A program made the translations under genes and the position numbers. Positions 1-6,174 of a DNA stretch of 64,000 bases are shown here, piece after piece. Position 1 is the stretch's first letter. Each line of letters opens with the position of its first letter. The notes beneath the pieces were generated by a model. It was not told the origin of the DNA and did no database searches. It saw only the letters and a list, made by a program, of their open reading frames with translations. Source of the DNA: Gilichinskyi gelida (GTDB lineage: Bacteria > Acidobacteriota > Thermoanaerobaculia > Gp7-AA8); assembly GCA_038040385.1 (NCBI GenBank), contig JBBPII010000015.1, positions 1 to 64,000 on the forward strand. The letters are read 5' to 3'.

Positions 1-64
1 ACTTCGCGTCATCCGCGAGGCGCGATGCTCAAGAAGCTAATTTGGACAGGAGTGAGCCGCGGCC

Positions 65-442
65 GTGAAACGTGCTTGCATCGTTCTTCTGGTTGCCGCA
101 GCTCTTGTTTCGTGCGTGTCGGCACCCAAGGCTGGCGCAGCCGATGTGCCGACTGAGGCAGATGTCATTGACACGCTATGGCGCTACCATACCCGCGTTG
201 TTCGAAGCGCCTTCGCGTCGGAGTTCTCGCTCAACGGCGACGACTTCGCGCGTTCGATAGAGTTTTTAGAGAAGGTCACAGGGATCTACTCCGACACGCC
301 GAACTGGGCAGGGCGCATCCCGACTGAAGAGCTTCCGAACACGTTTAGGCGGTGGGAAGCTTGGTATGAAAAGCATCGGGGTGAGCTGGGGCTTTCTCAG
401 GATGGCTGTGGTGTCGTTATCAAGCCACCGAACAAACGATAA
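65..442 (+). CDS. small lipoprotein, paralogue of the next gene
   Basis: This gene encodes 125 residues from a GTG start. The N-terminus is a lipoprotein signal with lipobox LVSC, so the mature protein should be membrane-anchored. The rest is hydrophilic and mostly helical, with a motif of the form DDFARSIEFLEKVTGI followed by a WEAWYEKHRGEL segment. The same layout is seen in the protein at 522-908 (DDLMRAIDFFETLTQI and WKSWYVAHGRQL), so the two are tandem paralogues. I do not recognise a named family. An AGGAG stretch lies about 12 nt before the GTG, which is rather far for a ribosome binding site. Confidence 0.7.
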   Translation: MKRACIVLLVAAALVSCVSAPKAGAADVPTEADVIDTLWRYHTRVVRSAFASEFSLNGDDFARSIEFLEKVTGIYSDTPNWAGRIPTEELPNTFRRWEAWYEKHRGELGLSQDGCGVVIKPPNKR

Positions 443-485
443 ACGACACGATGATTGACGTGAGAGTAATGGTCGACCCAAAGAC

Positions 486-504
486 GACTGACGTAGTGTC
501 AGTC
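486..504. promoter_or_regulatory. short inverted repeat upstream of second lipoprotein gene
   Basis: GACTGAC is followed by a 5-nt spacer and the perfect inverse GTCAGTC. It lies 17 nt before the ATG at 522, between the two paralogous lipoprotein genes. It could be an operator or an mRNA hairpin; there is no T-run to mark a terminator. Confidence 0.3.
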
Positions 505-521
505 ATGAGAACGCCCGTGCC

Positions 522-908
522 ATGAGTCGGCGACTGACGGTGCTGATGGTCGCGGCGATGTCGATGGTCGGCGGGTGCGAGACCGTCGACCGAGGACAAA
601 CAGCCGCGACATTGCACGAGCAGGCAAAGCGAAAATGGCTACAGAACATGACGATCGTCGATCGCAGCGTAGAGTTCTGGAAGCAGAAGCAGGCCGGTGC
701 CGCACCATATCGTTCAGATGATTTGATGAGGGCGATTGACTTTTTCGAGACACTTACGCAAATCAAAGGAGCAAATCTAACCTTTCTTGGTCCGTTACCC
801 GATGAGCAACTCGAGAGAGTCAGCATAGAATGGAAGAGCTGGTACGTGGCTCACGGTCGTCAGCTTACTTACGACAACTCGAGGGATCGTGTCGTCCTCG
901 ATGAATGA
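522..908 (+). CDS. small lipoprotein, paralogue of the previous gene
   Basis: This gene encodes 128 residues. The signal sequence ends in lipobox VGGC, so Cys19 is the likely lipidation site. The mature part is charged and helical and shares with the upstream protein the DD..RAIDFFE core and a W..WY..HGR segment about 25 residues later. Length and domain order match the upstream gene, so a local duplication followed by strong divergence is likely. The function is unknown. The 3' end runs towards the RHS-like remnant on the other strand. Confidence 0.7.
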   Translation: MSRRLTVLMVAAMSMVGGCETVDRGQTAATLHEQAKRKWLQNMTIVDRSVEFWKQKQAGAAPYRSDDLMRAIDFFETLTQIKGANLTFLGPLPDEQLERVSIEWKSWYVAHGRQLTYDNSRDRVVLDE

Positions 909-1059
909 GCTCCCGCGAGCCCTGTCCGCGTTCGTCGCCTTCAGCGCCGTGATTGGTCAGGCCGCCTGCGCCAGTCATGCAAGTAGCTGCGACGTGTGGC
1001 GCTCGAAAGTCGATCCGTCGGTTCGTTTGCAGGGCTCGGGCATGGCGGAGTTGCACCCA

Positions 1060-1354
1060 GGCAACCCCGGTATTGGTCGAATTCTCGGGAGTGATGATGC
1101 GGCCGAGCGACACCAGCCATCCCATTCCGGCATTCGAGCGGCGCGTCGGAACGGCGAGCGAGCGGAGGGCGATCTCTTCGTAGTCCCACACCTTGCTGTT
1201 GTAGGTGAGCGGGAGCCGCGTTGCCGACGCCGACTTTTCCGTTGGGGTAGTTGATGTTGCCGGCACTATCCGGTACCCATTGCGCGAAGCCGTTCGCGGC
1301 GGTCAGAGACAAGACAAGAATCAATCCGAGTCGTGGCGTTCGAGTGCTTTTCAC
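1060..1354 (-). pseudogene. frameshifted 5' remnant of an RHS/YD-repeat-type secreted protein
   Basis: A GTG at 1354 is preceded by AGGAG 7 nt upstream and followed by a clear signal peptide (LGLILVLSLTAANGFAQ). The frame then continues through a YPNGKVGVGN stretch. Near 1225-1210 the coding signal moves to another frame, which reads LPLTYNSKVWDYEE and GMGWLVSLGRIITPENS. That is the pattern seen at the N-terminus of RHS/YD-repeat proteins (LPLTYNS, then GWxLxLGRI). No recognisable homology continues beyond about 1060. The gene has a real start and signal peptide but is shifted and truncated. A sequencing indel could explain the shift, but not the missing body of the protein. Confidence 0.6.
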
Positions 1355-1525
1355 AGTTCTTCTCCTGTCGCGCAACGCGCGTTGGTGTGACGGATCGATT
1401 CGCTTTTTGCCGAGCGTAAGACCGAGCGTCAAATAGGTGTGACGCGGGACGGAGAATCCCTACCCCCCCACGCAAATAAATAGGTTGAGGTGGTGTCGCG
1501 GTCGCGCTACTGGGAGAACCGAGAG

Positions 1526-1600
1526 ATTCGAGGTTCGAGGTTCGAATGCAGAATGAAGAAGGCTTCTTACTTCTTCATTCGCACCTCGAACCTCGAACCA
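1526..1600. repeat. inverted heptamer array H1
   Basis: The left arm (1526-1562) is built of consecutive degenerate 7-mers: TTCGAGG twice, TTCGAAT, GCAGAAT, GAAGAAG. The right arm (1570-1600) repeats them inverted, ending in CCTCGAA twice. The loop is about 7 nt. It sits just downstream of the stop codon of the DUF2911 gene, where it could act as a transcript end. It is one member of the array family described in the findings. Confidence 0.8.
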
Positions 1601-1615
1601 CTTCCGTTCCTGCTA

Positions 1616-2446
1616 CTACCAGAGCGCCGACAGTCGCTTGATCTCGTTCGCCAGATCCTTCTCCGGCTCGCCCGCCTTGGCCACCGCCGCCTCGGCGGTC
1701 TTCTTCGCCTCGGCCTTCTTCCCTTCCTTGTTCAGCATGCGGGCCTTCAGCCAGAGGACCTGCGTGTTTTCCTTCACCGCCATGGCCTGATCGAGCCACG
1801 TCTTCGCTTCGTCCATCTTGTTGTTCTGGAACGCGAAGTCGGCCGCGCGCAGCGGGGTCTGCCAGCGGCTGTTCTCGACCGCGGTGATGGCCTGCTTGGC
1901 GCCGGCCATGGCACGCTCGGTCGACTTGGTGTCGACGGTGAAGGGGACGGCGACGTTCTCCCACCGCAGGACGATCTTCGCCGTGTCGGTGGTCATGTCG
2001 GGGATCTCGAACTCCATCCACTCGCGGAACTCGCCCTTCTCCGGTTTGACCTTGAGGGTGACCACGTCTTTGGCCTTGTCGTGATTGAAGGCGCCCCACT
2101 GCTCGGCCTGCGAGTTGAAGCCGAGCGTCCACTCGTCCTTGCCGGGAATGGTGAAGAAGGCGTAGGTCCCCTTCGGCAGCTTCTGCCCGTCGATGGTGAC
2201 GTCGTCGCTGAAGTTGATGGTGGTCGCCTCGTTCGCCCCGGTGCGCCAGATCGTGTCCCACGGGACGAGCGCGCCCCAGATCTGCCGCCCCTTCACCCCG
2301 GGCCGGCTGTACTTGATGGTGATGTCCGTGAGCCCGACGGCCTGCGTCAGCGTCGCGTTGGGACTCGGGCGGGGAAGGCGAAGTTGCTGCGCGGCGAGCG
2401 GCAGCGCGAAGAGAGCGAGGAGGAGGCAGATTGCTGTTTTTCGCAT
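1616..2446 (-). CDS. DUF2911 domain secreted protein
   Basis: This gene encodes 276 residues with a signal peptide (MRKTAICLLLALFALPLAAQ). DUF2911 features follow: a LPRPSPNATLTQAVGLTDI opening, KYSRPGVKGR, VPWDTIWRTGANEAT and KLPKGTYAFFTIPG. The last third is helical and repeat-like, resembling TPR. The family is a periplasmic or secreted beta-rich domain of unknown function. I chose the ATG at 2446 rather than one 6 codons upstream because it begins the signal peptide and a TAGGAT hexamer lies 8 nt before it (2455-2460), as at other starts here. The upstream membrane-protein gene ends only 25 nt away on the same strand, so read-through is also possible. Confidence 0.85.
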   Translation of the reverse strand: MRKTAICLLLALFALPLAAQQLRLPRPSPNATLTQAVGLTDITIKYSRPGVKGRQIWGALVPWDTIWRTGANEATTINFSDDVTIDGQKLPKGTYAFFTIPGKDEWTLGFNSQAEQWGAFNHDKAKDVVTLKVKPEKGEFREWMEFEIPDMTTDTAKIVLRWENVAVPFTVDTKSTERAMAGAKQAITAVENSRWQTPLRAADFAFQNNKMDEAKTWLDQAMAVKENTQVLWLKARMLNKEGKKAEAKKTAEAAVAKAGEPEKDLANEIKRLSALW

Positions 2447-2471
2447 GGGGGCGAATCCTAGCAAAAAAAGT

Positions 2472-4424
2472 TCATCGCCACTCGATCAACCGATCCTCGA
2501 GCAGCGTCCGCTCCCCCCGCCCGTCGACAATCTCCACCTGCACGTCCGTGATCGGCCGGACCCCCGGCGGACGCTCGCTGAAGGCGCGCATGAAGCGCGG
2601 CTTGTCCACGGTGTACCAGGGGTAGGCCTTCGACACCGACGCGTCGGGCGTCAGATACGCCGGGATGCGGATCGCGCCGTTGTTGAAGAGGAGGTTCACT
2701 TCGCGGATGCCCCACGGCGAGAGCGCATAGCCGGTGAACCATCCGCCCGGCCCCATTCGTCCGGGAGGCGGCGAGTCGAGGATGCCGAAGGTGATGTCGT
2801 TGTAGCTGTACTCACCGCGAAGGAACGCCTCGACCTGTGTAGAGGCCGGCTTCAGACGGTCTGCCTTCGTCGAAAACACCCAATCCCCCCACCGCCCGCG
2901 ATCGAAGCGGCGCACGAACGACAGCCTCCCGCGCGCCAGCTCGCGTCGCAGCCATGCCCGTTCGCGATCGAAGACCTCCTCGCCGCGGACGACGATCAAG
3001 TCGATGCCGATGCGCCGGAGCTCGTCGACGAAGTCATCGCCGATCTCCGCCGCCTGCCACATTCGGGCGAGGCGAAGGTACCCGGGCGGCACGAAGCCGA
3101 GGATGCCGTTGGCCATCGGCCGGTGGTGCACCGTCGACCAGCGCATGGGGCCGTACTCCTGCTCGAACCTGCCGAACGGCACCTCGATGATGCGCGCTGG
3201 CTGCGCGGCGAGCCAGCGGTAGACCGGCGGGACGTCGCGGACGGCGACGTACCAGCGGATCGGCGCCGCGCGCAACTCGATGACGAACAGTCCCACGACG
3301 ACAGCCGCGGCCCATCGCCATCGCCGCGCCAGCGGAGCGACCGCGAACGCCACCAGCATGGCCATGCCGGCGTACGCGATGTTCGCCCAGCGCGCCGGCA
3401 CGCGGAGCGCCCCGAATCCGGTGAAGAACGCGTGCAGTCCCAGCGAGCCGGCGAATCCGAGCGCCACCCACAGCAGCGCGATGGCCAGCGGGCGTCGCTC
3501 TCGCCGCGCCAGCAACGCGCCGGCGGCGGCCAGCGCGATCGACAGCGCGCCTGGAAAGAGCCATCGCTCGGGGTCGACGCGCAGGTCGGCGAAGCGCCGG
3601 TAGAACCGGTTGGCGATACCGGGATTGAGCCAGTCGCGCGGCGTGGCCGAGTAAACCAGCGCCTCGGCTGCCGTTCGCCGCATGCCGTAGGTCTTCGAGA
3701 CGGAATAGTACGGATAGAGGAACGGCGCAAGCAGCGCGAGCGCCACCGCCGTCGCGGCGAGGAGCCGCGCCCAGTCGCGCGGGCGCGGCACGGCGATGGG
3801 AACGGAGAGGACGATGACCACTGAGCCGAAGAGAAGCCAGTGGATGTTGGACAGACCATTCATCAGGAACGCCGCCCCGAAGAGCGCCGCGCGGCCCCAC
3901 GTTGGGCGCCGCGCGTAGTGCAGCAGCGCCACGAGCATCATCGGCAGCCATCCGGCGAAGACGTGCTGCACGTGCGGCAATTGCGTGAAGCGGAACGGCA
4001 CGAAGGCGTAGAAGACGCCGGCAGCGACTCCCGCCAGCGCGCTGCCGGTGATCATCCGCCCCAGCAGAAAGGCGGCGAAGCCGGAGAAGGCGAAGCCGAG
4101 CAGCATGGCGACGTTGTGCGCCGTGAGCGCGTCGACGCCGAGCGCGCGCAACGGGAACAGCAGCAGCGCGATGCCATAGAGGTTCTCGCTGTACGCGAGC
4201 GAGTCATGCGCGGGATAGAAAGCGTTCGCCTCGAAGAGACGCCGGGGCTGGTGCAGCGTCGCGTGCCAGTCCCAGTCGAGGATCCAGGTGTTGATGTACG
4301 GGTCGCCGGGGTCCGCCACGGCCCTCGCGATGTTCGGCGCGAGCGGCCAGGTCATGGCGATCGCCAGAATCACGAAAAAGGCGGCGGCCGCCGGTACGTT
4401 AGAATCCCGCGCCATGGTTGCCAT
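2472..4424 (-). CDS. polytopic membrane protein, glycosyltransferase (GT-C)-like
   Basis: This gene encodes 650 residues. About ten or more hydrophobic helices fill the first 390 residues, then comes a C-terminal soluble domain. The early loop DPGDPYINTWILDWDWHAT and the LPHVQHVFAGW segment resemble membrane proteins annotated as GT-C-type glycosyltransferase-like or YfhO-like. The acidic DPGDP loop sits where GT-C enzymes carry catalytic aspartates, but I cannot confirm activity. The substrate is unknown; a lipid-linked sugar acceptor would fit the family. Two starts are possible (4424 and 4415). The latter overlaps the start codon of the divergent zinc-ribbon gene within a CCATGG palindrome. 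Confidence 0.65.
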   Translation of the reverse strand: MATMARDSNVPAAAAFFVILAIAMTWPLAPNIARAVADPGDPYINTWILDWDWHATLHQPRRLFEANAFYPAHDSLAYSENLYGIALLLFPLRALGVDALTAHNVAMLLGFAFSGFAAFLLGRMITGSALAGVAAGVFYAFVPFRFTQLPHVQHVFAGWLPMMLVALLHYARRPTWGRAALFGAAFLMNGLSNIHWLLFGSVVIVLSVPIAVPRPRDWARLLAATAVALALLAPFLYPYYSVSKTYGMRRTAAEALVYSATPRDWLNPGIANRFYRRFADLRVDPERWLFPGALSIALAAAGALLARRERRPLAIALLWVALGFAGSLGLHAFFTGFGALRVPARWANIAYAGMAMLVAFAVAPLARRWRWAAAVVVGLFVIELRAAPIRWYVAVRDVPPVYRWLAAQPARIIEVPFGRFEQEYGPMRWSTVHHRPMANGILGFVPPGYLRLARMWQAAEIGDDFVDELRRIGIDLIVVRGEEVFDRERAWLRRELARGRLSFVRRFDRGRWGDWVFSTKADRLKPASTQVEAFLRGEYSYNDITFGILDSPPPGRMGPGGWFTGYALSPWGIREVNLLFNNGAIRIPAYLTPDASVSKAYPWYTVDKPRFMRAFSERPPGVRPITDVQVEIVDGRGERTLLEDRLIEWR

Positions 4425-5043
4425 CCGATTTACAGGAAACTACGAAGACCTGTCCACCGATCGCGGGTACCAGTTCAAGTTCTATTGCGAGAAGTGCAAC
4501 AACGGCTACATGTCGTCGTTCAAGGCGTCGACCATCGGGACGCTCGGCGCGGCGGCGCGCGTGGCCGGCAACCTCTTCGGCGGGATCTTCGGCAGCGTCG
4601 CCGACAGCTCGTACGAAGTGCAGCGCGCGGTCGGCGGCGGCGCGCACGACAGCGCGCTGAAGGACGCCGTCGACGAGATCGCCCCGATCTTCAAGCAGTG
4701 CACGCGCTGCGGCAACTGGGTCTGCGAGCCGATCTGCTGGAACAAGAAGGCGGGACTCTGCGAGACCTGCGCTCCTGACATGGACGAGGAGATGGCCGCC
4801 GCGCAGGCCGACGCGGCGCGCGAACAGATCCAGGAGAAGGCGCGCACCGTCGACTGGACCAAGTCGCGCGACGTCGGCAAGGTCTCCGGCGCCGTCTGCC
4901 CGCAGTGCGGCGCGAAGACGCAAGGCGGCAAGTTCTGCCAGGAATGCGGCGCCACGCTGTCGGCGAAGAAATCGTGCACCGGCTGCGGCCACGACGCCGA
5001 GGGGAATCCGAAGTTTTGTCCGGAGTGCGGCGCGCGGTACTGA
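4414..5043 (+). CDS. zinc-ribbon protein
   Basis: This gene encodes 209 residues. A CxxC pair near the N-terminus (YCEKCNNGY) is followed by a Gly/Ala-rich segment, a CTRCGNWVCEP..C....LCETC cluster and two C-terminal zinc ribbons (CPQCGAKTQGGKFCQECGA and CTGCGHDAEGNPKFCPECG). There is no signal peptide, so it is probably cytoplasmic. The ribbons suggest protein or nucleic-acid binding; the specific role is unknown. The start is the ATG in CCATGG at 4414, with TAGAAT at 4400-4405, so the transcript may begin on the start codon. No Shine-Dalgarno sequence is visible. Confidence 0.75.
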   Translation: MVAIRFTGNYEDLSTDRGYQFKFYCEKCNNGYMSSFKASTIGTLGAAARVAGNLFGGIFGSVADSSYEVQRAVGGGAHDSALKDAVDEIAPIFKQCTRCGNWVCEPICWNKKAGLCETCAPDMDEEMAAAQADAAREQIQEKARTVDWTKSRDVGKVSGAVCPQCGAKTQGGKFCQECGATLSAKKSCTGCGHDAEGNPKFCPECGARY

Positions 5044-5113
5044 GGTTGCGAGGTTGCGCGGTTTCGAGGTTGCGGGGGGCCGCGTAACCGCGCAACTTCG
5101 CAACCGCGCAACC
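5044..5113. repeat. inverted octamer array H2
   Basis: The left arm (5044-5074) repeats units such as AGGTTGCG and CGGTTTCG with 8-nt periodicity. The right arm (5082-5113) carries the inverse units, such as CGCAACTT and CGCAACCG. It starts one base after the stop codon of the zinc-ribbon gene and ends about 20 nt before the next ATG. It could form a strong hairpin between the two genes, but there is no clear T-run. Confidence 0.8.
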
Positions 5114-5133
5114 GTTTTGCACTCCCCCACCCC

Positions 5134-6141
5134 ATGACCCCCATCGTTCTATTCGGAGGCCGCTCCGACGAGCGCCACGTCTCCGTCGCCTCGGCACAGA
5201 ACGTCGCGCGCACGCTTACTCCACCGCCGCCGCTCTGCTGGTTCTGGACGGTCGAGGGGACGGTGCACGACGTCGGGCCGGCGGAGTTGCTCGCCCATCA
5301 GCGGCCGTTCGAGATCGACTACGAGCCATCGCGGCCGGCGATCTGGCCGACGCTCGAGCAGGCGCTCGACACCCTCCCCGTCGACGATCCCGTCTTCGTC
5401 CTCGCACTCCACGGCGGCGAAGGCGAGGACGGAACGGTGCAGCGGATGATGGAGAAACGCGGCATCGCGTTCACCGGCTCCGGCTCCGCGGCCAGCGCCG
5501 CGGCGTTCGACAAGGAGCGAGCGAGGCAGCTCGTCGAGGACCGCGTGCCGGTCGCCGAGTCGCGCGTCGTGCGCGACCCGCGGCAGCTCGACGAGGCCGT
5601 TCGCGACATGCTCGCGCGTCACCAGCGCGTGGTCCTCAAGCCGGTGGCCGGCGGCTCGTCGCGCGGACTGTTCTTCCTCGGGCGCGGCGACGCGATTCCG
5701 CGCGTCGACATCCCCTACATCGTCGAGCAATTCCTCGCCGGCCGTGAGCTGACCGTCGGCGTCATCGATCACGACCACGGACTGCTGGCCCTGCCGGTCA
5801 TCGAGATCGAGACCGACCCCGGCTTCACCTTCGACTACGCGGGCAAGTACCTCGGCACGGGAACGCGGGAGATCTGTCCGGCGAAGATCCCCGACTCCCT
5901 GCGCGACGCGGCGCAACGCGCCGCGGTGGCCGCGCACATCGCCCTCGGATGCCACGGCTACTCGCGCACCGACCTGATCGCCACCGGCGGCGACGAGGTC
6001 CGGTTCCTCGAGCTCAACACCCTCCCCGGCCTCACCACCAGCTCCCTCGTCCCGCAGGAGCTGGCCGAGGGGGGGATCGGCTTTCGGAAGTTCCTGGAAA
6101 GACAGATCGAACTGGCGCGTACCGTTCACACCGCGCGGTAG
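5134..6141 (+). CDS. D-alanine--D-alanine ligase family protein
   Basis: This gene encodes 335 residues of the ATP-grasp type. The N-terminal motif VLFGGRSDERHVSVASA is the Ddl signature, followed by VFVLALHGGEGEDGTVQ and GIAFTGSGSAASAAAFDK. The ATP-grasp part includes VLKPVAGGSSRG, the IVEQFLAGRELTVGV strand and the metal-binding FLELNTLPGLTTSSLVPQ. Ddl joins two D-alanines for peptidoglycan precursors in the cytoplasm. Length is close to the usual 300-360 residues. It lies away from any mur cluster, so it may be an accessory ligase of different specificity. Confidence 0.85.
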   Translation: MTPIVLFGGRSDERHVSVASAQNVARTLTPPPPLCWFWTVEGTVHDVGPAELLAHQRPFEIDYEPSRPAIWPTLEQALDTLPVDDPVFVLALHGGEGEDGTVQRMMEKRGIAFTGSGSAASAAAFDKERARQLVEDRVPVAESRVVRDPRQLDEAVRDMLARHQRVVLKPVAGGSSRGLFFLGRGDAIPRVDIPYIVEQFLAGRELTVGVIDHDHGLLALPVIEIETDPGFTFDYAGKYLGTGTREICPAKIPDSLRDAAQRAAVAAHIALGCHGYSRTDLIATGGDEVRFLELNTLPGLTTSSLVPQELAEGGIGFRKFLERQIELARTVHTAR

Positions 6142-6174
6142 GTAATCGTCTGCTCTTTAAGGAGCGGTCCCTCC

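Noticed and set aside
1..64. Tiny open frame starting at ATG 25
   Set aside because: It continues without any motif into the frame opposite the lipoprotein coding signal; the GTG at 65 gives a proper lipoprotein signal.
1490..2461. Long plus-strand open frame of 323 codons opposite the DUF2911 gene
   Set aside because: Its Arg/Leu/Gly-rich composition is the mirror of the real gene, which has a signal peptide and family motifs.
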